DNA of 25,704 bases from a virus. The notes under the pieces were generated by a model. The model ran no database searches, was not told where the DNA came from, and saw only the letters and a program-made list of their open reading frames with translations. The stretch is taken from IMG/VR virus record IMGVR_UViG_3300032291_001261, positions 1 to 25,704 of that record. The stretch is one strand, 5' to 3'. The translations under genes were made by a program, and so were the position numbers. Below are positions 1 to 6,598 of this stretch, one piece after another; within the stretch, counting starts at the first letter, position 1, and each line of letters begins with the position of its first letter.

Positions 1-1
1 C

Positions 2-1060
2 AATCAAACACTAACTAATAAAACAAATGAATATAACAACTCAGTTTTAAATGTTGCAACGGCACTCCAAAATAAAAATAATGCAATCAGCGCATACAAT
101 CAAGCAATTAGTAATGTTAACAGTGCAATTAATGACGCATGGCGTTACTATGATGAACAATCACAAAGAGAAATTCAATCTGCTATTGCTCAAGCAGCAG
201 CCAATGCTGCAGCCAATCAGCCTACCCCAGAACCAAGCCCAGAGCCAACTGCTGAAGAGCCACCTACTCCTGAGCCAAGTCCAGAACCAACTGCTGAGGA
301 ACCACCAACACCAGAGCCAAGCCCTGAACCTACACCAGAAGAGCCTCCTACCCCAGAGCCTTCTCCAGAGCCTACAGTGGACCCTACAGACCAGCCTACA
401 CCTGAGCCTACCCCAGAGGAACCCCCAACTCCAGAACCAACTGAAGAGCCTGCTCCAGAACCATCTCCAGAACCTGGACCAGATCCAGAACCAGAAGAGA
501 ATCCTTGGACTGAGCCAGATGTAGAAATTAAAGATGAGGTCTTAGCAGCATTGGTTCCTGAAAAAGGAACTGGAACATCAGAAGATTTATCTGGAGTTAT
601 TGCTAACCTTACAAGCAAAGATAATAAGTTAGTTACTCTTTCTGCTGAACAAATCACAGCAGTTAGCCAAACACTTAGAGCCTTGACTCAAGAAGCAAAA
701 CAAGAAGTTGCAAGTGATCTTGGTATTAAGCCTTCAGAAGTTGCACAGATTGCTGAGCAGATGAAGTCTAACCCAGCACTTGCTTCAGCATTTGTTGAGT
801 TCTCAGAAAGATCAGGGGATGCGGGACAAACCCCAATGCCATTTACATTAGCAGATGCAGTAACAGAGGTACAAACAGAAGCATTCTTAGCAGATCCACT
901 TGCAGCAGTATTTGAGGTGGATGTTACAGAACTCCTATCTAATTTCTCTGAATTAGGTATGGACATGACAGACGATCAGAGAGAGAAAGCGCAAGAAGTA
1001 ATTGTCCCAGTGGTCATTGCATCACAAATTGCGGCATCAGTAATAAGGAGGAACAAATGA
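2..1060 (+). CDS. Pro/Glu/Thr-repeat virion-type protein (5' partial)
   Basis: The frame is open from base 2 to the TGA ending at 1060, about 352 codons, so the start lies outside the window; internal ATG codons such as 377 are not credible starts because coding continues upstream through them. The N-terminal visible part is rich in Asn, Ala and Gln and looks helical. It is followed by about 95 residues of PTPEPSPEPTAEEP-type repeats, then a mostly alpha-helical C-terminal domain of about 180 residues with no family I recognise. Pro-rich repeats between folded domains are common in phage tail fibres and other extended virion proteins, and the next genes are lysis-type, which fits a late structural role. 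This role is inferred. The Thr/Ser/Pro content also makes it a possible O-glycosylation target for the glycosyltransferases in this window. Confidence 0.7.
   Translation, partial: NQTLTNKTNEYNNSVLNVATALQNKNNAISAYNQAISNVNSAINDAWRYYDEQSQREIQSAIAQAAANAAANQPTPEPSPEPTAEEPPTPEPSPEPTAEEPPTPEPSPEPTPEEPPTPEPSPEPTVDPTDQPTPEPTPEEPPTPEPTEEPAPEPSPEPGPDPEPEENPWTEPDVEIKDEVLAALVPEKGTGTSEDLSGVIANLTSKDNKLVTLSAEQITAVSQTLRALTQEAKQEVASDLGIKPSEVAQIAEQMKSNPALASAFVEFSERSGDAGQTPMPFTLADAVTEVQTEAFLADPLAAVFEVDVTELLSNFSELGMDMTDDQREKAQEVIVPVVIASQIAASVIRRNK
221..388 (+). repeat. 14-residue (42 bp) Pro-rich tandem repeat
   Basis: Three near-perfect copies of the peptide PTPEPSPEPTAEEP start at 221, 263 and 305, and a degraded fourth copy runs to about 388. 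Looser PEP/PT motifs continue to about 515. At the DNA level the copies differ at synonymous positions (cca/cct, gaa/gag, agc/agt/tct) while the protein stays the same, so selection appears to hold the peptide rather than the DNA. Confidence 0.85.
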
Positions 1061-1284
1061 AAATAATCAACAAAGCCATTAATCTAATAGGTAAAATCTT
1101 AAAAGGATTAATCAAATGGTTTAAAGATGCAGGAATGGAATTAATTGCACAAGCATTCACCCTCCTTGGCTTCTTTATCGCATGGCTAACTTTGACGGGA
1201 TCAGCAAGAGACATCGTTGGTATTGCAGTATTAATAACAACAGTAATCTGGCTAATCACAATTCCACTAAGAAAGGATAAATAA
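1057..1284 (+). CDS. Small two-segment membrane protein, holin candidate
   Basis: 75 residues. The ATG overlaps the upstream stop (ATGA at 1057-1060) and is preceded by AAGGAGG, so translation is coupled to the repeat protein. The N-terminal third is an amphipathic, Lys-rich helix. Two hydrophobic segments follow at about residues 24-46 and 50-69, and the protein ends with charged RKDK. Size, charge pattern and position just before another holin-like gene and an endolysin suggest a holin or a lysis-accessory membrane protein. No family is recognised, so the role rests on context. Confidence 0.55.
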   Translation: MKIINKAINLIGKILKGLIKWFKDAGMELIAQAFTLLGFFIAWLTLTGSARDIVGIAVLITTVIWLITIPLRKDK

Positions 1285-1285
1285 A

Positions 1286-1570
1286 ATGGCAACTAAAAAA
1301 ATAGTAGAACCCCCTAAAAATGAACACCCACAAAAAGCAATAACAAATATATTAATGAGAATTCTTGCGGTATTTGCAGCATCAGGATTATCGGTCTTGG
1401 GAGCGGGAGCCGTTGTAGGAATTGATACTATTCAGGCAGTTATGCTTGCAGGACTATTGGGTGTAGCAACAGTTATAGAAAGACTGGCTAGGGCTTTTTT
1501 GGACGATGGAAAACTTTCATTGTCAGAAATCAATGATGCGTTTAAATCAGTAGACAAAAAGGCTAATTAG
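1286..1570 (+). CDS. Holin-like membrane protein
   Basis: 94 residues, beginning 1 base after the previous stop. Lys-rich polar N-terminus (to about residue 22), two hydrophobic segments rich in Ala/Gly/Val (about 24-45 and 49-66), then a charged C-terminal tail. This is the layout of small actinophage holins. Another protein of similar design is encoded at 13393-13659. The endolysin lies 2.2 kb downstream. Holin is the best guess from architecture and context; it could also be a structural membrane protein. Confidence 0.55.
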   Translation: MATKKIVEPPKNEHPQKAITNILMRILAVFAASGLSVLGAGAVVGIDTIQAVMLAGLLGVATVIERLARAFLDDGKLSLSEINDAFKSVDKKAN

Positions 1571-1586
1571 TTATATTTAAACCTGC

Positions 1587-1616
1587 TTGACACCCCTCCT
1601 ATGGCAATGATATACT
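1587..1616 (+). promoter_or_regulatory. Sigma-70 type promoter for the HslV-like gene
   Basis: TTGACA at 1587-1592 and TATACT at 1611-1616, 18 bp apart. The expected start is near 1623, giving a leader of about 24 nt that holds the ribosome site GGAGGGG (1634-1640) ahead of the GTG start at 1647. Confidence 0.75.
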
Positions 1617-1641
1617 TAAATATACCTAGTCTGGGAGGGGT
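1592..1641 (+). promoter_or_regulatory. Inverted repeat that can hide the HslV ribosome site
   Basis: ACCCCTCCTA (1592-1601) can pair with TGGGAGGGGT (1632-1641): ten pairs, one of them G-T, with a 30 nt loop. The right arm is the ribosome-binding site of the gene at 1647. The left arm lies upstream of the expected transcription start, so only read-through RNA from upstream would contain both arms. Confidence 0.55.
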
Positions 1642-1646
1642 TTCTT

Positions 1647-2171
1647 GTGACCTGTATTGCTGTAGTTCGCCATGAAGATAAAGTTTATATGGCTGGAGAT
1701 CGTGGAGCATCAGATGATGGAACCATTCTAGCACTTGAAGCACCAAAGGTTTGGAAGATAGGACCTTATCTTATTGGGTATGCAGGATCAATGGACGGAG
1801 AAAGAATCCGTTATAACTTTAAGCCAACACCTCCAAATATTAAAGACACAGATAAATTTATGCAAACCAAGTTTGTCAAAGAATTAAAAGAATTTTACAA
1901 TGAGTTTTGGATTGATACATCAAAAGATGGCGATCTTGGATTAATAATTGCCGTTCGTGGAGAAATCTATGAACATAGTTCTGCAGACATGTCTTTATCT
2001 AAATACACACTACCATATCTTGCTATGGGTTCTGGCGCTGAATATGCATATGGAGTTCTATATGCAACAGATAAACAAAAAAATGCAAGAAATAGAGTTG
2101 TACAGGCAGTAAATGCTGCAATTAAATTTAATCCCTCTTGCATGGGGCCAGTTGACGTAGTAAGCCTTTAG
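1647..2171 (+). CDS. HslV-like Ntn-hydrolase (proteasome-type threonine peptidase)
   Basis: 174 residues, GTG start after GGAGGGG. Seen: it begins M-T-C-I-A-V-V-R and, counting the Thr as residue 1, has Asp17 (in MAGDRG) and Lys33 (in APKVWKIG), exactly the Thr1/Asp17/Lys33 set of HslV. A GYAGS turn follows, then MGSGAEYA, like the IGSGG motif of HslV. Length matches bacterial HslV (about 175). Known: HslV is a dodecameric peptidase that needs removal of the initiator Met to free Thr1 and is gated by the HslU AAA+ unfoldase. No unfoldase gene lies in this window. Inferred: an active self-assembling peptidase used in host takeover, virion maturation or lysis timing, alone or with a host partner. 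A related Ntn-hydrolase of other specificity remains possible. Confidence 0.8.
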   Translation: MTCIAVVRHEDKVYMAGDRGASDDGTILALEAPKVWKIGPYLIGYAGSMDGERIRYNFKPTPPNIKDTDKFMQTKFVKELKEFYNEFWIDTSKDGDLGLIIAVRGEIYEHSSADMSLSKYTLPYLAMGSGAEYAYGVLYATDKQKNARNRVVQAVNAAIKFNPSCMGPVDVVSL

Positions 2172-2180
2172 TAGTATACT
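2152..2180 (+). promoter_or_regulatory. Leaderless promoter for the gene at 2187
   Basis: TTGACG (2152-2157), 17 bp spacer, TATACT (2175-2180), 6 nt, then ATG at 2187. The predicted start point falls on the A of ATG. The promoter lies in the last codons of the HslV-like gene. Confidence 0.75.
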
Positions 2181-2186
2181 AAATAT

Positions 2187-2405
2187 ATGGAAGAATTTGA
2201 CGACATATTAAAAAAGATTCAAGAAACTGAGTCAGACTTTAATGAGTTTGAGATTTGGTTTGAAAACGGTATTGAACGGGGATGGATAACAGAACCGTTC
2301 TGTAATACTCATGATGGTGATCCATATATGAGCGAAGAAGAAGAAGCAGAATGGGAAGCAGGGGGCGACCCATGTCAAGTAGTATTTAAAATAAAGGAGA
2401 TATAA
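2187..2405 (+). CDS. Small acidic protein of unknown function
   Basis: 72 residues, strongly acidic (an EEEEAEWE run), with two Cys (in PFCNTHDGDP and GDPCQVVF) and several Asp, so metal binding is conceivable. There is no ribosome-binding site; it is served by a promoter whose start coincides with the ATG. It is followed after no gap by the subtilase gene, whose ribosome site AAGGAG lies in its last codons, so the two are probably co-expressed. No family recognised. Confidence 0.7.
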   Translation: MEEFDDILKKIQETESDFNEFEIWFENGIERGWITEPFCNTHDGDPYMSEEEEAEWEAGGDPCQVVFKIKEI

Positions 2406-3236
2406 GTGAAAAAAGTAGTGGGGATTTTTACAGTTCTATTTGCAGTTGCATTTTTACCAGCGGTACATGCTGAAGAAAAGGTTGCAATTGCAATTATTGA
2501 TACAGGTGTAGATACATCAAAAGTAAATGTATTTCATGAGGTATGCATCATGGAAGAAAAGCGTTGTCCAAATAAGCAGACCTTCATGGAAGGTCCTGGA
2601 TCTGCAACACGTTCTGCAGTAAATGGTTTTGAGCATGGTACACGAATGGTAAAGGTTGCACAAGCAATTAATCCAAATGTAAATATTGTTTTTATTCGTA
2701 TTGTTCCAGCAGATAAAAATGATAAGAATCCTATGTTTGCTGCTGTAAATTCTAACAGTACTGTAAAGCAGGCTCTTGATTGGGTAGTTAAGAATAAGAC
2801 AAAGTTTAATATTGTAGCAACATCTACATCTTTTTCTGAGTACTCTAAGTTTAAAAAGGGTGCTAACTATTGTCCAGTAAATGGTCCGTTACAAAACACA
2901 ATTGTTTCTTTGCAAAAGGCTAATGTAGGAACATTCTTTAGTGCTGGTAATGACTATAAGGCTGATCAAATTGGATACCCAGCCTGTATTTCTGAATCAA
3001 TTGCGGTAGGTGCTTCTAATGCTGACCATAGAGTTGAACTCTACAGTAATAGGGCTCCACAGATTGATTTCTTTGCTCTTGGTACATATGATATTTTAGG
3101 AGAAAGAATTATGGGAACCTCTCCTTCTACCGCTGCACTTGCAGCACATTGGGCTAAAAATTATAAGGGAACATATCAAGGTACATATGACTATCTTAAG
3201 TCATTGTCAATCAACCTTGTGGTACCTGTAGCATAG
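2406..3236 (+). CDS. Secreted subtilisin-like serine protease (S8)
   Basis: 276 residues, GTG start with AAGGAG 6 bases upstream. Seen: a signal peptide (KK, hydrophobic core, cleavage near HA-EE at about residue 22), then the S8 triad Asp32 (AIIDTGVD), His77 (FEHGTRM) and Ser239 (MGTSPSTAALAAHWA), plus the oxyanion Asn182 (FSAGND). Known: S8 proteases are often secreted and calcium-stabilised. This one has no long propeptide between the signal and the catalytic domain, so it would be mature directly after secretion. Inferred: it may act at the cell envelope, clearing surface proteins during lysis or release. Secreted proteases are unusual phage cargo. Confidence 0.85.
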   Translation: MKKVVGIFTVLFAVAFLPAVHAEEKVAIAIIDTGVDTSKVNVFHEVCIMEEKRCPNKQTFMEGPGSATRSAVNGFEHGTRMVKVAQAINPNVNIVFIRIVPADKNDKNPMFAAVNSNSTVKQALDWVVKNKTKFNIVATSTSFSEYSKFKKGANYCPVNGPLQNTIVSLQKANVGTFFSAGNDYKADQIGYPACISESIAVGASNADHRVELYSNRAPQIDFFALGTYDILGERIMGTSPSTAALAAHWAKNYKGTYQGTYDYLKSLSINLVVPVA

Positions 3237-3245
3237 TGATATAAT
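3217..3245 (+). promoter_or_regulatory. Promoter for the small heat-shock gene
   Basis: TTGTGG (3217-3222), 17 bp, TATAAT (3240-3245) preceded by TGA (extended -10). It overlaps the end of the subtilase gene. Expected start is about 3252, giving a leader of about 52 nt. Confidence 0.7.
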
Positions 3246-3250
3246 AGGTA

Positions 3251-3275
3251 GTGCACCTGCCTTATGGGGGTGCAC
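3251..3275 (+). promoter_or_regulatory. 5' hairpin of the hsp20 leader
   Basis: GTGCACC (3251-3257) pairs with GGTGCAC (3269-3275), loop 11 nt. It begins at the predicted transcript start, so it would cap the 5' end of the mRNA; the ribosome site AAAGGGG (3291-3297) stays outside. There is no T-run, so it is not an intrinsic terminator. Likely a stabilising hairpin. Confidence 0.5.
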
Positions 3276-3303
3276 TAACTTATTCGCTTGAAAGGGGAAT
3301 AAA

Positions 3304-3732
3304 ATGGTAACAAAGTACGCTATGGATCTATTCAATGATCCTTTTTTTATTGGCTTCAACAGAGAGTTGAGCCGTCTAAACACAGCACATCAAACAAACT
3401 CACAGTCATACCCTCCATACGATCTTCTTAAACTAGATGAAGATACATATAGGCTATCTCTTGCTATTGCAGGATTTACAAAGGAAGACTTGAAAATCTC
3501 TATAGACAATGGAACTCTTGTTATTAAGGGTGAGATTGTTGAAGTAATAGATGCGGAAGTAGTTCATAAGGGTATTGCTGGTCGTAAATTTGTACGATCA
3601 TTTGCTCTTGGAGAATATATGGAAGTAACTGGGGCAGAAATGAAGGACGGTATGCTACATATTGATATAGACCGTGTTGTTCCTGAAGAAAAGAAGCCAA
3701 AAGAAATCGCTATCAAGGTTGCTAAAAAGTAG
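3304..3732 (+). CDS. Small heat-shock protein (Hsp20/IbpA type)
   Basis: 142 residues. Seen: N-terminal arm DPFFIGFNRELSRL, then an alpha-crystallin domain (about residues 33-130) with YPPYDLLKLDEDTYRLSLAIAGF, DLKISIDNGTLVIKGE and FVRSFALGEYMEVTGAEMKDGMLHIDI, and a basic C-terminal tail. All are typical of IbpA-like holdases. Known: these ATP-independent chaperones bind unfolding proteins; Hsp20 genes are also found in T4-like cyanophages. Inferred: it protects capsid or tail proteins during assembly, or offsets proteolysis by the protease pair just upstream. It has its own promoter and a hairpin leader. Confidence 0.92.
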   Translation: MVTKYAMDLFNDPFFIGFNRELSRLNTAHQTNSQSYPPYDLLKLDEDTYRLSLAIAGFTKEDLKISIDNGTLVIKGEIVEVIDAEVVHKGIAGRKFVRSFALGEYMEVTGAEMKDGMLHIDIDRVVPEEKKPKEIAIKVAKK

Positions 3733-3747
3733 CCAATAAGATATAAT
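3719..3747 (+). promoter_or_regulatory. Promoter for the endolysin gene
   Basis: TTGCTA (3719-3724), 17 bp, TATAAT (3742-3747). Start expected near 3754, leader about 49 nt with the ribosome site AGGAG (3792-3796) and an 8 bp palindrome GTTTAAAC (3770-3777). It overlaps the end of the hsp20 gene. Confidence 0.65.
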
Positions 3748-3802
3748 AGATATAGACACCTGAGTACGTGTTTAAACTGCTCACTAATATTAGGAGATAA
3801 AA

Positions 3803-4447
3803 ATGGCAATTAAGGGATCAGTAGAAGCAATCATTGAGATTGCAAAGAAAGAAATTGGAACCATTGAAGGTCCAAAGGATAACGAAACAAAGTATGGTGC
3901 ATGGATAAAGGCTAACTTTCAGCCATGGTGCCAGTCATTCGTTTCTTGGTGCGCTATGACTTCAGGAGTTGCAAAGTTTCCAAAGTCTGCTTCAACAGTA
4001 GCAGCATCAGATCAGTTTAAGAAGGAAGGTCGTTGGTCAGATGCACGTAATGATGACCCAATGCCAGGAGACTGGATTTATTTTGATTTCCCAGATGATG
4101 GTGTAAATCGTATTTCGCATGTTGGTCTTTGTATCAAGAACAATGGAGATGGAACAATTCAAGTTATTGAAGGAAACACTTCAGGAACTGCAAAGGGAGA
4201 TCAAAGAAATGGCGGAATGTGCGTTGAGAAAACTCGTGGTTATGTAAAGAACAACAAGAAAAAGTTGCTCAATGCTGTAGTTGGTTGGGGCCGTCCAGTC
4301 TATGCTGGTGAAGAAAATGCTCCACTTCTTAACAAGATTAATGCTGCTTCTGCAACTCCAGTAAAAACAACATCAGCAGATGTTGCAAAGAAGTCACAAA
4401 ATATTAAAAAGACTTCTAATGGTTCAAAAGGATCTGCAGTTAAATAA
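3803..4447 (+). CDS. CHAP-domain endolysin
   Basis: 214 residues with a good ribosome site. Seen: a CHAP (amidase/peptidase) fold at about residues 5-165 with Cys43 in PWCQSFVSWC, His106 in RISHVGL and Glu123/Asn125 in EGNTS, and a GDWIYFDF strand before the His. A Lys/Ser/Thr-rich tail of about 45 residues follows instead of a defined cell-wall-binding domain. Known: CHAP enzymes cut peptidoglycan stem peptides or cross-bridges. Inferred: the lytic enzyme released by the holin candidates upstream; the basic tail may bind the acidic wall polymers. A virion-associated hydrolase is the alternative. Confidence 0.88.
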   Translation: MAIKGSVEAIIEIAKKEIGTIEGPKDNETKYGAWIKANFQPWCQSFVSWCAMTSGVAKFPKSASTVAASDQFKKEGRWSDARNDDPMPGDWIYFDFPDDGVNRISHVGLCIKNNGDGTIQVIEGNTSGTAKGDQRNGGMCVEKTRGYVKNNKKKLLNAVVGWGRPVYAGEENAPLLNKINAASATPVKTTSADVAKKSQNIKKTSNGSKGSAVK

Positions 4448-4623
4448 TGCCAAAGTATGATTACAAATGCACGGTGTGCTCTATGTCTATTGAATTTGAA
4501 AGAGGATTTGGTGAAGACAGAGAGCCATCGTGCTGTAATGAAATGATGCAAAGACAGTGGACAGGCTCTGTCGGTGTAATATTTAACGGTTCAGGCTTCT
4601 ACTCAACGGACAATAAAAAATGA
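4447..4623 (+). CDS. FmdB-like zinc-ribbon microprotein
   Basis: 58 residues; the ATG overlaps the endolysin stop (TAATG). Seen: MPKYDYKCTVC near the N-terminus, a second pair (SCCNE) about 20 residues later, then MQRQW and a GSGFYSTD tail, which together match the FmdB/Zn_ribbon_8 layout. Known: FmdB-type ribbons are widespread in bacteria and phages, with no settled function. It is coupled to the endolysin upstream and to the gene at 4620, whose ATG overlaps its stop. Confidence 0.75.
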   Translation: MPKYDYKCTVCSMSIEFERGFGEDREPSCCNEMMQRQWTGSVGVIFNGSGFYSTDNKK

Positions 4624-5276
4624 AAATAACTTTCGTACCTGGCACAAAAGAAATAAATGATAGTGTTCCGCTTCCAGAACCAGCAAAAAACTTTATACCC
4701 GAATGGTATAAAAATATAAAAGCAGGTAAAGATATAGTTAATGTAAAAAAATGTATTCCATTTTTAGACTCTATGTCCAATGGGTATATTCAAAAAACAT
4801 GGTGTGATATTAATGTTATAAATGAAAAAGATGGACTAAAAGTTGTTTTTGACAGCAATGTGTCACTATTTAATTACAGAGAAGTATCTCACATGCCAAT
4901 GGATGACACTTTTCATAGCATTGAGTTTGTGTGGCAAAGACCATGGTCTACAATATTGCCAGAAGGATACTCTGCACTTGTAGTACACCCCTTAAACAGG
5001 AATGATTTGCCATTTATAACGCTTTCAGGAATCGTTGATTTTGATAAATCAATACATGCTCAAATAGGAAATATACCTTTTTATATTAAAAAGGGCTTTA
5101 CTGGAACTATTCCTGCTGGAACCCCAATGTTTCAAATAATACCTATTAAAAGAGAAGCCTGGGTGTCTGAAAGTCAAGAGTATAGCAGTGGTTTTTGGCA
5201 AAGAAAAATAGGTGAAAGAAATGGAATTATTGAGTTCTATAAGAAAAAAATTTGGCAAAAAAAGTCATTTGATTAA
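4620..5276 (+). CDS. Conserved phage-type protein of unknown function
   Basis: 218 residues, coupled to the FmdB-like gene. Seen: MKITFVPGT start, PEPAKNFIPEWYKNI, KKCIPFLDSMSNGYI, HPMNR-like strand VVHPLNRNDLPF, and a C-terminal beta-rich part with IPAGTPMFQIIPIKREAW. The last motif looks like a cupin or double-stranded beta-helix strand pair. It resembles a family that recurs in phages of marine and freshwater bacteria (DUF6065-like, from memory, not verified). Not assigned a function; a small-molecule-binding or oxygenase-like cupin is possible, but I see no HxH...H metal set. Confidence 0.6.
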   Translation: MKITFVPGTKEINDSVPLPEPAKNFIPEWYKNIKAGKDIVNVKKCIPFLDSMSNGYIQKTWCDINVINEKDGLKVVFDSNVSLFNYREVSHMPMDDTFHSIEFVWQRPWSTILPEGYSALVVHPLNRNDLPFITLSGIVDFDKSIHAQIGNIPFYIKKGFTGTIPAGTPMFQIIPIKREAWVSESQEYSSGFWQRKIGERNGIIEFYKKKIWQKKSFD

Positions 5277-5321
5277 AACCATACAATACAAGTTTAAAAC
5301 TACAGAAATTGGGAGTATACT

Positions 5322-5552
5322 ATGAATACAATGATTACAGAAGAGGTTGTATCAAAAGAGTGGGAACTGGGTGCAACAGACCGTTGTGACTCATGTGCAG
5401 CAGAAGCCTTGGTAAGAGTAACTGGTCTATCTGGGTACTTAATGTTTTGTGGACATCACTATAATAAAATCATGGATAATCCTGAAGGATATAAGAAAAT
5501 GATGTCTTTTGCATTAACTGTTATTGATGAACGAGAAAAGTTGGCGGTATAA
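5322..5552 (+). CDS. DUF7455-like zinc-binding microprotein
   Basis: 76 residues, ribosome site GGGAG (5311-5315). Seen: ATDRCDSCAAEALVRV, then LMFCGHHYNKI: a CxxC pair and a CxHH pair spaced about 23 residues apart. Known: small proteins of this pattern (DUF7455) occur mainly in actinobacteria and their phages, so it is a host-lineage marker. Function unknown; a structural zinc site is likely. Confidence 0.75.
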   Translation: MNTMITEEVVSKEWELGATDRCDSCAAEALVRVTGLSGYLMFCGHHYNKIMDNPEGYKKMMSFALTVIDEREKLAV

Positions 5553-5554
5553 AT

Positions 5555-5962
5555 ATGTATGAATATTATGTAAGAAAAGTAGAAAATATTGTAGATGGAG
5601 ATACCATTGATGTGCTAATTGACTTGGGATTTGATATTTTATTTCAATCACGAGTAAGACTTGCTGGTATTGATACCCCTGAGTCTCGCACAAAAGATCT
5701 TGCTGAGAAGGCTCTTGGTCTTGAGTCTAAAGAATATCTAAAGAAGTATCTTAAAGATGCCAAGTCTGTTGTAATCAAGACTGAGAAGATGGACTCATCT
5801 GAGAAGTATGGTCGTATTCTTGGCTGGGTATATGTTAATGGAGATACAGAATCACTTAATGATAAGATGATTAATGATGGATATGCTTGGGGCTATATGG
5901 GAGACACAAAGGTTAAAGACTTTGAAGCACTTAAAAAGGCAAGAGCAAAGTCAGGTAAGTAA
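5555..5962 (+). CDS. Thermonuclease (SNase family)
   Basis: 135 residues, 2 bases after the previous stop. Seen: VDGDTIDV and RVRLAGIDTPE with the conserved Arg, Asp and Glu, KYGRILGWVYVNG with the second Arg, and NDKMINDGYAWGY near the end: the full staphylococcal-nuclease OB-fold signature. No signal peptide, so it acts in the cytoplasm. Known: Ca2+-dependent cleavage of DNA and RNA 5'-phosphodiester bonds. Inferred: host DNA or RNA breakdown during infection. Followed immediately by thioredoxin (TAATG overlap). Confidence 0.9.
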   Translation: MYEYYVRKVENIVDGDTIDVLIDLGFDILFQSRVRLAGIDTPESRTKDLAEKALGLESKEYLKKYLKDAKSVVIKTEKMDSSEKYGRILGWVYVNGDTESLNDKMINDGYAWGYMGDTKVKDFEALKKARAKSGK

Positions 5963-6243
5963 TGTCACACGTTTTATATTTTACAGCAGATTGGTGTAAT
6001 CCTTGTCAAAAGGTAAAGCCAATTGTTGAGGAAATGAATAAAGATAGTGTAACTAAATTTCAAATGATTGATGTTGATTCAGAGATGGAACTTACCAAGA
6101 AGTTTGAGATCCGCTCTGTTCCAACGTTTATATTAATTAAAAACGGTACAGAAATTAAAAGAACTACTGGGGCACAAACAAGAGAGCAACTAGAGGAATT
6201 TATAAATTATGAAAAAAATATTCAAGATGATCTTCAACCCTGA
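5962..6243 (+). CDS. Thioredoxin-like protein
   Basis: 93 residues. Seen: VLYFTADWCNPCQKVKP with active-site Cys12/Cys15 (WCNPC in place of WCGPC), and a cis-Pro loop IRSVPTFIL. No signal peptide or membrane anchor, so a cytoplasmic dithiol reductase. Known: phage thioredoxins or glutaredoxins feed ribonucleotide reductase or keep structural proteins reduced. No reductase gene lies in this window. The ATG overlaps the nuclease stop, and the 3' end overlaps the next gene by 35 bases. Confidence 0.88.
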   Translation: MSHVLYFTADWCNPCQKVKPIVEEMNKDSVTKFQMIDVDSEMELTKKFEIRSVPTFILIKNGTEIKRTTGAQTREQLEEFINYEKNIQDDLQP

Positions 6244-6592
6244 TGGTAAAAACATGATACCTGAAGAACAAGATTCAATCGACTACCTTCTTTTAAATGG
6301 TGGCCTTGAAGTTGTTGGATTAGACTCAGATAGCGGTGAGTTCTTATATGCTTTTACCCCAAAGATTAAAGACCTAATGCCAGAACTATATGAAGAACAC
6401 ATCAGTGATGTAAATAAAAATGTATTAAAACTGTGGGAAATGGGATATCTGGAGATTGATTTTATGCAAGAAGACCCTGTAATAACTGTTGGGGCAAAGG
6501 CTCTTGATTCCTTGGAAATGTCTAAACTATCTAAAGATGATCAGTGGCATCTTAATGAGATAAAGCGCCTGCTTAAAAGGCGAGAAATCTGA
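6209..6592 (+). CDS. Hypothetical protein
   Basis: 127 residues. The start overlaps the thioredoxin gene by 35 bases and is preceded by GAGGAA. It begins with a short Lys-rich hydrophobic stretch (KKIFKMIFNP) and continues with a mixed alpha/beta part, acidic in the middle and with a basic end (KRLLKRREI). The spacing LWEMGYLEIDFM...GAKALDSLE hints at a winged-helix-like fold, but I cannot assign a family. The promoter of the next gene lies over its stop codon. Confidence 0.65.
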   Translation: MKKIFKMIFNPDGKNMIPEEQDSIDYLLLNGGLEVVGLDSDSGEFLYAFTPKIKDLMPELYEEHISDVNKNVLKLWEMGYLEIDFMQEDPVITVGAKALDSLEMSKLSKDDQWHLNEIKRLLKRREI

Positions 6593-6598
6593 TATAAT
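6590..6598 (+). promoter_or_regulatory. Leaderless extended -10 promoter for the gene at 6605
   Basis: TGA-TATAAT (6590-6598), 6 nt, then ATG at 6605. No good -35 is seen (TGCTTA at 6570-6575 is weak), but the TGn extension compensates. Confidence 0.6.

Noticed and set aside
51-524. Gln/Leu-rich rightward frame over the repeats
   Set aside because: Out of frame with the credible coding frame; its Gln/Leu/Ser/Asn bias is what the CCA/GAA repeat yields in another frame.
217-657. Leftward Gly/Ser-rich frame opposite the repeat protein
   Set aside because: It is the antisense shadow of the Pro-rich repeats; the rightward frame has overlapping start/stop coupling and a ribosome site for its downstream gene.
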